From: Microbispora hainanensis
GTDB taxonomy: Bacteria; Actinomycetota; Actinomycetes; Streptosporangiales; Streptosporangiaceae
Length of the DNA: 64,000 nt
NCBI RefSeq assembly: GCF_006874475.1
Contig: NZ_VIRM01000022.1
Coordinates: 1-64,000, forward strand
Direction: 5' to 3'
Within the stretch, counting starts at the first letter, position 1; every line of letters starts with the position of its first letter. A model generated the notes under the pieces. It made no database searches. It saw only the letters and a list, made by a program, of their open reading frames with translations, and had not been told where the DNA came from. Of this stretch, positions 51,961 through 59,037 are shown piece by piece. The translations under genes and the position numbers were made by a program.

Positions 51961-52407
51961 TCAGTTGCAGAAGTTGTTGTTGTTGTTGCACCAGTTGTTG
52001 TTCTGGTTGTTGTTGAACCAGGAGTTGTTGTTGAACCAGCTGTTGTTGAAGAAGTTGCTGTCACGGTTGGTGCTGTCGCTGAAGGCGATCGTGGCGCAGG
52101 GGCCGACGATCGCGAAGTTGGAGTCGCTGTCGAGGTTGTCGCTGAACGCGCTCTGGTTGTTGAAGTTCTGGTTGTTCCAGAAGTTGTTGTTCTGGTTGTT
52201 GCACCAGTTGTTGTTCTGGTTGTTGCACCAGTTGTTGTTGTTGTTGCAGTTGAAGGGAACGAAGGTGTTGTTGTTGCAGGGCATGCCGCCGAGACCGAAG
52301 CAGTCTCCGGTGCCGGCGCTCGCGGCTGTGGCGCTCATGGCGATCGCGCCACCGGCGATCGCGGTGCCCAGGGCGAGTCCGGCGAGAACGTTCTTGAACG
52401 TAGGCAT
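51961..52407 (-). CDS. Asn-rich, Trp-Cys secreted protein (cluster member 4)
   Basis: 148 residues. Signal peptide MPTFKNVLAGLALGTAIAGG, cut near ASA-GTG. The mature part is about half Asn with eight Cys, mostly in Trp-Cys pairs (NNNNNWCNNQNNNWCNNQ and a final NNNWCNNNNNFCN) where members 2 and 3 have Trp-Trp. The shared block survives as FAIVGPCATIAFSDS, aligning with FGLVAKDVAFGFQEK. The Cys could cross-link chains outside the cell. Coding triplets AAC dominate, so the DNA is a visible trinucleotide repeat. Same leader, promoter element and terminator as its neighbours. Confidence 0.8.
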   Translation of the reverse strand: MPTFKNVLAGLALGTAIAGGAIAMSATAASAGTGDCFGLGGMPCNNNTFVPFNCNNNNNWCNNQNNNWCNNQNNNFWNNQNFNNQSAFSDNLDSDSNFAIVGPCATIAFSDSTNRDSNFFNNSWFNNNSWFNNNQNNNWCNNNNNFCN

Positions 52408-52575
52408 TGCTGTCCCCCTTGAAAGAATTGGAAATCCCCGCATCCTTCGATATTTCTCGCTGGTGATTCGAGAGAAATATCTCTATGGCCCCCGTGGGCC
52501 GGGTTCCTGCGATACGTTGATGTCCGGCAGCATCGCCCGACAAACACGCCTCTATGGCTTTTGATCAGCTATTAG
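52408..52575 (-). promoter_or_regulatory. Leader and conserved promoter element of cluster member 4
   Basis: On the minus strand AAAAG (CTTTT at 52558-52562), 12 nt, then GTTTGTC (GACAAAC at 52539-52545), 132 nt before the start. Hairpin 2 is GGCCC/GGGCC (52487-52500). Hairpin 1 is the perfect 10-bp GATATTTCTC/GAGAAATATC (52449-52481). Confidence 0.65.
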
Positions 52576-53090
52576 CAGGCTATGGAACGAATTGGAGACA
52601 AAAGGGGCGACTTGTCCCACAATGTCCGATTTCAATGTCGGGGCGCCGTGCGTGCGGAAGCGGTGGCGGGGGCGCGGTGGCAGGACGGTGGGAGTGGCGG
52701 GGAGGGACGCGCGGTCTCGCATGGCGCGTTCGAGGGGACGGCATGTCGACAGGCGCTTCGGCGGGCGCTTCGAGGAGCGTTTCGAGAGGGCATGGAGTGA
52801 GCCGGCAGGAGGGACGGCCCCAGCGGTCATGCCCCAGAGACTGGCGGATCCGGTTGAGAACGCGTCCGCGGGCGGCCGAGGAAGGCCGGCCCCGATGACC
52901 AACCGGGAAGCGGGGGGAGACGGCGAGTGCCCGTGCTCGCGAGAGGGCGTGACTCCACGCCTCGGCGAGCACGGGCACATTCATCCACATTCATCCGGCA
53001 CCCGGGCCGGCGGCCCAGGGCTCAGCGTGACCGCTCAGCGTTACCGTTCAGTGTGGCCGGTCGGCGCGGCCACGGGATGGACGCTGAGAA
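52576..53090. other. Spacer between members 4 and 5
   Basis: I see no gene here. The main feature is the long hairpin at 52927-52978, terminator of member 5. The rest is GC-rich (for example GCGTTCGAGGGG and CGGCGGGCGCTTCG near 52720-52780) with no codon-bias signal that holds over length. Confidence 0.6.
52927..52978 (-). terminator. Terminator downstream of cluster member 5
   Basis: GTGCCCGTGCTCGC (52927-52940) pairs perfectly with GCGAGCACGGGCAC (52965-52978), and the inside forms a second stem (AGGCGTG-type with CACGCCT). It lies 113 bp after the member 5 stop. Confidence 0.85.
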
Positions 53091-53708
53091 TCAGGGGATG
53101 GGCGTGAGCGACGGCTCAGTCCACTGATGCGGCGCGTGCTTCCGCTTGCCATCGTCCTTCTGGATGTCGGCGTCGACGTCGAGGTCGACATCCTTGGTCT
53201 TGGCCTCAGGGTTGACCTGGGTGGCCGTGTTCGTGCGCGGCTCGGCCTGCGAGTCCTGGTCCTGCCACGGCCGGTTGTGCAGCTGGTTGTAGTCGCTCGT
53301 GTTCGTGTACGGGACCGTGGAGTTCTGCGAGTACTGCGAGTTGTAAGGAACCGCGGCCGAGCCGTTCGACGACTTCTGGAACGGCGTCAGAACGAGCGTG
53401 AAGTCACGCAGCAGGAACTGGCTCTGGTTCTCCGACTGACGCAGGTGCTGCCACTCGTGGTTCTTGTTCTTGTTCTTATTCTTGTTCTTGTTCTTGCCCT
53501 TCTGCCCCTGGCGCTGCTTGTTGGTGTTGTAGTTGCGGTTGTAGCTGGGCCGGACGTAGCGGACACCGCCGGACGGAGCCGGGACGTACCCGCCCATGAC
53601 AGTGGTGGCGCTGGCCGTGCCGGCGGTGACGCCACCGAGCACGATGGCCGCGCCGCTCAGCGCGGTGCCGAGGGCGAGGGCCCCGGCGATGTTCTTCAAC
53701 ACGGACAT
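53091..53708 (-). CDS. Lys-Asn repeat secreted protein (cluster member 5)
   Basis: 205 residues from ATG 53708 (AGAGGAGAAACACCC upstream). The signal peptide (MSVLKNIAGALALGTALSGA, cut near ASA-TTV) precedes TTVMGGYVPAPSGG, a Tyr/Arg/Asn segment, a Lys-Asn run (KGKNKNKNKNKNKNHEW), the core QFLLRDFTLVLTPFQK, an Asn/Ser/Tyr-rich middle, NTATQVNPEAKTKD and an Asp-rich end. It is a clear paralogue of member 6; the 16-residue core is identical in both. The KN run is a simple repeat that could bind acidic polymers. Function unknown. Its upstream region lacks the promoter element of its neighbours. Confidence 0.8.
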   Translation of the reverse strand: MSVLKNIAGALALGTALSGAAIVLGGVTAGTASATTVMGGYVPAPSGGVRYVRPSYNRNYNTNKQRQGQKGKNKNKNKNKNKNHEWQHLRQSENQSQFLLRDFTLVLTPFQKSSNGSAAVPYNSQYSQNSTVPYTNTSDYNQLHNRPWQDQDSQAEPRTNTATQVNPEAKTKDVDLDVDADIQKDDGKRKHAPHQWTEPSLTPIP

Positions 53709-54108
53709 CTGGGTGTTTCTCCTCTGAATATCGCAACCCCGGCCCGGCCCCGTGAGGGACCAGGGCGGGTGGTAGTGAGTTCGGCGCCGTCGTTTGTGAC
53801 GCGGCGCGATGCGTTCGCCTGGCACCGGCTGTCCTCTCCTCGAAAGCGCCGCCGGTGCTCCGCTCTTTCGACTGCTCGTTCACCCGCCGACGGAGCGGCG
53901 GACGGGTGGTGCCGGCGCCGTGTCTCACGGTCGTCCGGTCGCCGTCCGTCCAGCCGGGCGGTGTCCGCCGCTCCGTCGCTCGCGTGTGTCTCCCGTCGCT
54001 CGCGGTTTCCGGCTCAGGTGAGGCCGCCGGTCACGAGTACGGGTGGCCGTCGGCTGCCGCGTCGCCCGCCGTGCGGGACGCTCGCCGAGGCCGCTCGTGC
54101 GAAGTGCG
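53709..54108. other. Region between members 5 and 6
   Basis: 400 bp without a gene that I can support. It contains the 15-bp inverted repeat at 53889-53977. The 120 bp directly upstream of member 5 are GC-rich and do not show the AAAAG-N12-GTTTGTC element or the paired hairpins. Confidence 0.6.
53889..53977 (-). terminator. Wide inverted repeat downstream of cluster member 6
   Basis: GACGGAGCGGCGGAC (53889-53903) is the exact reverse complement of 53963-53977, with a 59-nt GC-rich loop that can itself fold. It lies 132-220 bp after the member 6 stop, in the position where other cluster genes have terminators. Its function as one is probable but not certain because of the loop. Confidence 0.55.
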
Positions 54109-54705
54109 TCAGCGCTCGATGATCGGACCCTCGCCACGGCTGAAGCCGCCGTGACCCTTCTTCTCCTTCTCCAGGTCCACGTCGATGTCCGCGTCGATGT
54201 CCTTCTTCTTCACGCGCGGGTTGACCTCGGTGGCCGTGTTGGTGTCCGGCTGGGCCAGCGAGTCCTGGTCCTGACGCGGGTTGTTGAACTGGTCGCTGTA
54301 GCTGTTCGTGCGCGTGTACGGGTACGACTGCGTGCTGCCGTACTGCCAGTTGTACGGAAGCGCACGCGCGTCGGTGTCCGTCTTCTGGAACGGCGTGAGG
54401 ACGAGCGTGAAGTCACGCAGCAGGAACTGGTTCTGCGCCTGGTTCTGCCGCTCGTGCTGCCACTGCTTCGTCTTGTTCTTGTTCTTGTTCTTGTTGGCGT
54501 TCGCACCCTTGTTCTTCTGGCGCTGCGCATTGCGGTTGCGGTTGTAGTTCACGGGGTAGTAGCCACCGCCGCCGCCCACGTAGCCGCCCATGACGGTGGC
54601 GGCGTTCGCGCTGGTGGCGGCCACAGCGGTACCCAGGGTGACGGCGCCGCCGGTGAGCGCGGCGCTGATCGCGAGGATCCCGACCAGGTTGTTGAACTTG
54701 GGCAT
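54109..54705 (-). CDS. Lys-Asn repeat secreted protein (cluster member 6)
   Basis: 198 residues from ATG 54705 (CAAGGAGGAC upstream). Signal peptide MPKFNNLVGILAISAALTGG, cut near ANA-ATV. It then has ATVMGGYVGGGGGYY, an Asn/Arg/Gln part, KNKNKNKTKQWQHERQNQ, the invariant core QFLLRDFTLVLTPFQK, a Tyr/Ser/Asn middle, QPDTNTATEVNPRVKKKD, and an acidic DIDADIDVDLEKEKK end. The paralogue of member 5 is next door. It shares the leader and promoter element of members 2-4 although the mature protein is of the other type, so one regulator probably controls both types. Function unknown. Confidence 0.8.
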   Translation of the reverse strand: MPKFNNLVGILAISAALTGGAVTLGTAVAATSANAATVMGGYVGGGGGYYPVNYNRNRNAQRQKNKGANANKNKNKNKTKQWQHERQNQAQNQFLLRDFTLVLTPFQKTDTDARALPYNWQYGSTQSYPYTRTNSYSDQFNNPRQDQDSLAQPDTNTATEVNPRVKKKDIDADIDVDLEKEKKGHGGFSRGEGPIIER

Positions 54706-54872
54706 TTCATGTCCTCCTTGAAGGATTGTTGCCCCGACACTCCGGCGTTTTCCAAGTCGTTCGGAAAATGCCCTTACTGATGACCCTTGGTGGATCATCC
54801 CTGCATTGTCTTGTTTTCCTCACCGTCGGAGTGACAAACGGCGGTCGGCGGCTTTTGCCATTCACTTATCGC
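54706..54872 (-). promoter_or_regulatory. Leader and conserved promoter element of cluster member 6
   Basis: On the minus strand AAAAG (CTTTT at 54852-54856), 12 nt, then GTTTGTC (GACAAAC at 54833-54839), 128 nt before the start. Hairpin 2 is GATGA/TCATC (54779-54799). Hairpin 1 is GCGTTTTCC/GGAAAATGC (54745-54771). The region 54873-55096 contains no gene and should hold the promoter of the divergent hydrolase. Confidence 0.65.
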
Positions 54873-55096
54873 TTTATTGGCATCGTTGACACCGATAGGG
54901 CGGCTTTGGTCCGAATTGCGATTGGTATCCGCATTTCGAAATGTCCGAATGAGGGTGATATTGGCCCTATGTCGCTCTCGCTGGCCGGGGCGAGCCCGGG
55001 TGGTCGATCCCGCGTCCCGGGTAGCGGGAGGGCCGCCCGAGGCGGCGTACGGGCGGGGTTATGGTCGAGAAACGCGAAGCGAACAGGGGAGGACGC

Positions 55097-56011
55097 GTGG
55101 GTGTCGAGCCGATTCCAGCGTGGCCCGGCCGGCTTATCGAGGCAGGGGACACGCGCATCCATGTGCGGACGACCCCGGAGGGGCCGCCCGAGACCGCTGT
55201 ATATGTGCACGGCCTGGCGGGCTCGGCGAGGGACTGGACCGACCTGATGGGCGAGCTCGCCGGCGAGGCGCGGGGGATCGCCGTCGACCTGCCCGGGGCT
55301 GGGCACTCCCCGGAGCCCGCCGACGGCGACTATTCGGTCGCCGCCCACGCCAGGGCGGTGGTCCGGCTGGTCGAGTCCGTGGTGGAGGGGCCCGTCCACC
55401 TGTTCGGCAATTCCATGGGCGGCGCGGTCTCGGTGCGGATCGCGGCCACGCGGCCCGACCTCGTCAGGTCGCTGACGCTGGTGTCGCCGGCACTGCCCGA
55501 CCTGCTGCCGAGGTACGGCCCGGCCAGGATCGCCATGTCGGCCACCCCGCGCCTGGGCGAGCTGGCCGTCCGGTGGATCGCCGCGCTGCCGCCGGAGCGG
55601 CGCGTCCAGGCGACCCTCGGCATGTGTTACGGCGACGCCGGGCGGGTCCACCCGGAGCGGCTGCGCGAGGCGATAGAGGAGGTGCGCCGCCGCGACGGCC
55701 TGCCGCACGCGGGGGCGGCCATGGTCGGCTGCGCCCGCGCGATCGTCCGCGAGTATTTCCGCCTGGGCTCCGGCAACCTCTGGCGGCAGGCCGCGCGGGT
55801 CACCGCGCCCACCCTCGTCGTGTACGGCCTGCGCGACCGGCTGGTCCACGCCCGCATGGCGCACCGTGCCGGACGGGTCTTCCGCGACGTGCGCCTGATC
55901 ACGCTCCCGCACGCCGGTCACGTGGCCCAGATGGAGTATCCCGAGCTCGTGGCCCGCGAGTCGCGCCGCCTTATGGCCTACACGAGAACGCCCCTGCGCC
56001 GAACAGCGTGA
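55097..56011 (+). CDS. Alpha/beta hydrolase
   Basis: 304 residues from GTG 55097, which has AGGGGAGG 4-5 nt upstream (an ATG at 55061 would include that site). Features: AVYVHGLAGSARDWTDLMGEL, GIAVDLPGAGHSPEPADGDY, nucleophile elbow HLFGNSMGGAVS (Ser), VVYGLRDRLVHARMA (acid) and LPHAGHVAQMEYPELVA (His). It is probably a carboxylesterase or lipase-like enzyme; the substrate is not known. It lies 129 bp before moeZ on the same strand. Confidence 0.85.
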   Translation: MGVEPIPAWPGRLIEAGDTRIHVRTTPEGPPETAVYVHGLAGSARDWTDLMGELAGEARGIAVDLPGAGHSPEPADGDYSVAAHARAVVRLVESVVEGPVHLFGNSMGGAVSVRIAATRPDLVRSLTLVSPALPDLLPRYGPARIAMSATPRLGELAVRWIAALPPERRVQATLGMCYGDAGRVHPERLREAIEEVRRRDGLPHAGAAMVGCARAIVREYFRLGSGNLWRQAARVTAPTLVVYGLRDRLVHARMAHRAGRVFRDVRLITLPHAGHVAQMEYPELVARESRRLMAYTRTPLRRTA

Positions 56012-56140
56012 TCGGGGAATGCCTTGATTGGGGAATGCGGGGCCACCCCGGTTAAGTTGTGAGAAGAGCTTGTGTTGGGCCCATGGAGCCGAGCGCGACC
56101 ATTGGCACGAAAACGGGACACGGAGAGCAGGAGTGGGACT

Positions 56141-57319
56141 GTGTCGTTGCCACCGCTGGTAGAACCGGCAGCAGAGCTGACGGTTGACGAGGTGCGCCGC
56201 TACTCGCGCCATCTGATCATCCCTGACGTGGGCATGGCGGGTCAGAAGCGCCTCAAGAACGCCAAGGTGCTGTGTGTGGGCGCGGGCGGCCTGGGCTCTC
56301 CCGCGCTGCTCTACCTGGCCGCGGCCGGGGTCGGGACGCTCGGCATCGTCGACTTCGACGTCGTCGACGAGTCGAACCTCCAGCGCCAGGTGATCCACGG
56401 GCAGTCCGACGTGGGCCGCCTGAAGGCCGAGTCCGCAGCCGCCAGCGTGCGTGAGATCAACCCGCTGGTCAATGTCGTCATCCACAACGTCGCTCTCACG
56501 ACCGACAACGTGATGGACATCTTCTCCGGCTATGACCTCATCGTGGACGGCACGGACAACTTCGCCACCCGCTACATGGTCAACGACGCGGCCGTGCTGC
56601 TCGGCAAGCCGTACGTGTGGGGGTCCATCTACCGGTTCGACGGGCAGGCGAGCGTCTTCTGGGCCGAGCACGGCCCGTGCTACCGCTGCCTCTACCCCGA
56701 GCCCCCGCCGCCGGGCATGGTCCCGAGCTGCGCCGAGGGCGGCGTGCTCGGCGTGCTGTGCGCGTCGATCGGCTCCGTCCAGGTGAACGAGGCCATCAAG
56801 GTCATCACCGGCATCGGGGAGCCGCTCGTCGGCCGTCTGATGATCTACGACGCGCTCGAGATGAAGTATCGCGACGTGAAGGTCCGCAAGGACCCCGAGT
56901 GCCCGCTGTGCGGCAAGAACCCCTCGATCACCGAGCTGATCGACTACGAGGCGTTCTGCGGCACGCTCTCCGACGAGGCGCAGCAGGCCGCCGCGGGCAG
57001 CACGATCACCGCGGCCGAGCTGGAGGCGATGCGCGAGCGGGGCGAGGACATCATGATCATCGATGTCCGCGAGCCGAACGAGTACGAGATCGTCAACATC
57101 CCGGGCGCCGTGCTGATCCCCAAGGGCGAGTTCCTGAACGGCTCCGCGCTGGAGACGCTGCCGCAGGACAAGAAGATCGTGCTGCACTGCAAGTCGGGCG
57201 CCCGCTCGGCCGAGGTGCTCGCGGTGCTCAAGAACGCCGGCTTCTCCGACGCCGTCCACGTGGGCGGCGGCGTGCTGAGCTGGATCAAGACGGTCGACCC
57301 CAGCCTGCCGACCTACTGA
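56141..57319 (+). CDS. moeZ: Adenylyltransferase/sulfurtransferase MoeZ
   Basis: 392 residues from GTG 56141 (AGGAGTGGGACT). The E1-like ThiF/MoeB domain has RYSRHLIIPDVGMAGQKRL, VGAGGLGSPALLYLAAAGVG (ATP), DESNLQRQVIHG, YDLIVDGTDNFATRYMVND, PCYRCLYPEPPPPG and a zinc Cys pair (CPLCGKNP). The C-terminal rhodanese domain has IDVREPNEYEIVNIPGA and the active Cys in LHCKSGARSAEVL. It adenylates and thiocarboxylates small carrier proteins (MoaD, ThiS, CysO-type) for molybdopterin, thiamine or cysteine synthesis. It ends before the hairpin at 57335-57365. Confidence 0.95.
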   Translation: MSLPPLVEPAAELTVDEVRRYSRHLIIPDVGMAGQKRLKNAKVLCVGAGGLGSPALLYLAAAGVGTLGIVDFDVVDESNLQRQVIHGQSDVGRLKAESAAASVREINPLVNVVIHNVALTTDNVMDIFSGYDLIVDGTDNFATRYMVNDAAVLLGKPYVWGSIYRFDGQASVFWAEHGPCYRCLYPEPPPPGMVPSCAEGGVLGVLCASIGSVQVNEAIKVITGIGEPLVGRLMIYDALEMKYRDVKVRKDPECPLCGKNPSITELIDYEAFCGTLSDEAQQAAAGSTITAAELEAMRERGEDIMIIDVREPNEYEIVNIPGAVLIPKGEFLNGSALETLPQDKKIVLHCKSGARSAEVLAVLKNAGFSDAVHVGGGVLSWIKTVDPSLPTY

Positions 57320-57334
57320 CACGCGAACGACCGG

Positions 57335-57365
57335 CGGCCGCCGCCTCACGCCGAGGCGGCGGCCG
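57335..57365. terminator. Bidirectional terminator between moeZ and the winged-helix gene
   Basis: CGGCCGCCGCCTC (57335-57347) pairs perfectly with GAGGCGGCGGCCG (57353-57365), 13 bp with a 5-nt loop. It stands between two convergent genes, 16 bp after moeZ and 12 bp after the regulator stop. Confidence 0.9.
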
Positions 57366-57376
57366 TCGCCGTATGG

Positions 57377-57688
57377 CTACGCGTGGTCGTCCGGCACCAC
57401 GCTGAGGCCGCTGGGCGCGACGATGCGCTGCAGGGTCTCGACGTAGGCGGCGAACGCCGCCCGCCCCTTGCCGGTGAGCGTGAACCACGTCTTGGGCCGC
57501 TTGCCCACATATCCCTTGCGTACGGCGACGTATCCGGCGGCCTCCAGCGCGCTGCCGTGCTTGGACAGGACCGAGTCGCTGACGCCCAGGGTGTCGCGGA
57601 CGAACGCGAACTCGGCCTCGTCGGCCGCCGCGAGCAGCGAGACGATCTGCAGCCGGGCGGGGGCGTGGATGACGGGATCGAGCTCCAT
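57377..57688 (-). CDS. Winged-helix transcriptional regulator (MarR/PadR-like)
   Basis: 103 residues: PVIHAPARLQIVSLLAAADE, FAFVRDTLGVSDSVLSKHGSALEAAGYVAVRKGYVGKRPKTWFTLTGKGRAAFAAYVETLQRI. This is the compact winged-helix DNA-binding domain 13 type common in actinobacteria. Its ATG overlaps the stop of the membrane-protein gene by 1 nt (TGATG), so the pair is one operon, a typical arrangement for this family. The palindromic sites at 58197-58236 are its likely operator. Confidence 0.9.
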   Translation of the reverse strand: MELDPVIHAPARLQIVSLLAAADEAEFAFVRDTLGVSDSVLSKHGSALEAAGYVAVRKGYVGKRPKTWFTLTGKGRAAFAAYVETLQRIVAPSGLSVVPDDHA

Positions 57689-58167
57689 CAGCGCGTCTCT
57701 TCGAATCGGCGGGCCACCCGGCCGGCGATGCGACGGGAGATGCGGCGGGAGATCGCCCGGCTGCCGAGGACGAAGTAGGCGGTCAACGCGACGCCGCCGG
57801 CGGCCATCCCGTACGGCACGTCAGCGGCCTGGAGGGCGAACGACACCACCCAGCACAGCACGATTCCGGCGAAGAGCCAGGGCAGATAGACGGCCGAGAA
57901 GGCGCGTTTCATCGCGGGGTCGCTGACGGTCATCGGCCGCGTCTTGGCGAATACGGCGATCAGGGCGCCCAGCGCCGCCAAGAGCAGGATCCCGCCGCCG
58001 ACGATCACCGGAACCGGTGTGCCGGGCTCGCTGACGACGAGGATTCCGGTCACGAGCAGTCCGATGCCTCCGATGAACCAGGCGGGCAGCCAGGTTTGGG
58101 ATGTGATCGCCTTCGCCTGGGTCTGCCGGATCGTCGCCAGGCTCCGCGCCGCTTCCTCGGGGTTCAT
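57688..58167 (-). CDS. Four-helix membrane protein linked to a winged-helix regulator
   Basis: 159 residues from ATG 58167. Four transmembrane helices: AWFIGGIGLLVTGILVV, VIVGGGILLLAALGALIAVF, YLPWLFAGIVLCWVVSFAL and YGMAAGGVALTAYFVLG. The end is basic (SRRISRRIAGRVARRFEE). No catalytic motif or known family is recognised. Similar small membrane proteins lie before winged-helix regulators of this type in many actinobacteria; role unknown. It precedes the regulator with a 1-nt overlap. Confidence 0.8.
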   Translation of the reverse strand: MNPEEAARSLATIRQTQAKAITSQTWLPAWFIGGIGLLVTGILVVSEPGTPVPVIVGGGILLLAALGALIAVFAKTRPMTVSDPAMKRAFSAVYLPWLFAGIVLCWVVSFALQAADVPYGMAAGGVALTAYFVLGSRAISRRISRRIAGRVARRFEETR

Positions 58168-58196
58168 GAGGCTCCTCTCGAAACGCTTTCCATCTC

Positions 58197-58236
58197 GGAA
58201 AGTACTTTCCACTTTCCAGAGCGTCAAGTACTTTCC
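58197..58236 (-). promoter_or_regulatory. Palindromic operator-like sites upstream of the membrane protein/regulator operon
   Basis: A perfect 14-bp palindrome GGAAAGTACTTTCC (58197-58210), then ACTTTCC (58211-58217), then AAGTACTTTCC (58226-58236). Three closely related half-sites lie 30-70 bp before the operon start, where the promoter should be. They are probably autorepressor sites of the winged-helix protein. Confidence 0.65.
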
Positions 58237-58317
58237 GATGGCATTTGTGGGGATGGCTGGCGGTAGGTCGCGTTAAGGTCACTGAAGGAGGGAGGCCACG
58301 ACGGGAACGGAGGCGCA

Positions 58318-59037
58318 GTGGGCGAGACGCGCACCTGGCCGGCCGTGGCCGTGGCCTCCGCGTTCACCCTCGTCTGCGCGATCGTCGGCGGGATCGCCGC
58401 CAGCGCCGCCGTCGCCGAGCTGACGAGAGGGCCGAGCACGGCGGAGCTGCGCGAGGCGCAGGCGGCCGAGACGGCGCTGCGCTGGGAGCGCTGGCCGGCC
58501 GGCCGGATCTTCCCCGCCACCCTGGCCTACACGAGCGAGCAGGGCGGGCGTGAGTGGGCGCGGCGGGTCGGCATCTCCTCGCGCACCGACTGCCGCGGGG
58601 CCGTCGACACGGCCATCGCCGGTCAGATCACGGCGGCCGGCTGCCGGGCGGTCCTGCGGGCCACCTATCTCGACGCCCTGCAGGGCATCGTGGTGACGAT
58701 CGGCGTGGCCGCCTTCCCCGACGCGCTCAAGGCGCGATCGGCCGTCCCCATCTTCCCCGGCGACGGCTCGGCCGCCCCCGGCCTGCGCGCCCTTGCGTTT
58801 CCCGGCACCGTGACCGACCGCTTCTCGGCGGGCGGCCGTCAGTCGCTGGTCCTGCGCACGGCCGGGCCGTACCTCGTGATGGCGACGGCGGGCCAGGTCG
58901 ACGGGCGTCCGGCCCGTGCGCTCGGTGAGCAGCGGGAGACCATGTTCTCGTTTACCGGCGACCTGGCCGAGGAGGTCGGCGCGATCCTCACGGCGCCGGC
59001 GTCCCCGGACTGCACCGCCAAGGAGTGGCAGTGCTGA
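58318..59037 (+). CDS. Single-pass membrane protein preceding an active mycosin-like protease
   Basis: 239 residues from GTG 58318. One N-terminal helix (VAVASAFTLVCAIVGGIAAS), then an outside domain with WERWPAGRIFPATLAYTS, ARRVGISSRTDCRGAVD, AAGCRAVLRATYLDALQGIVVTIGVAAFP, LRALAFPGTVTDRFSAGGRQ and GPYLVMATAGQVDGR. The same plan recurs in the paralogue at 60306-61211. The conserved Cys residues (about 94, 106 and near the end) may form disulfides. It could partner the following protease, whose GTG overlaps this stop by 7 nt. The function is unknown. Confidence 0.8.
   Translation: MGETRTWPAVAVASAFTLVCAIVGGIAASAAVAELTRGPSTAELREAQAAETALRWERWPAGRIFPATLAYTSEQGGREWARRVGISSRTDCRGAVDTAIAGQITAAGCRAVLRATYLDALQGIVVTIGVAAFPDALKARSAVPIFPGDGSAAPGLRALAFPGTVTDRFSAGGRQSLVLRTAGPYLVMATAGQVDGRPARALGEQRETMFSFTGDLAEEVGAILTAPASPDCTAKEWQC

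Noticed and set aside
48950-52430. Long plus-strand frames rich in Val/Pro/Leu (VVVVPPVV, LLFWLLHQL patterns) opposite the Asn/Trp genes
   Set aside because: They are the antisense reading of AAC/TGG repeats. The minus-strand frames have signal peptides, ribosome sites, leaders and paralogues, while these have none.
48273-54705. Chaplin or rodlin genes
   Set aside because: The chaplin motif (CGNT...LNPxFGNxC) and the rodlin pattern are absent; only the secretion signal and small size are similar.
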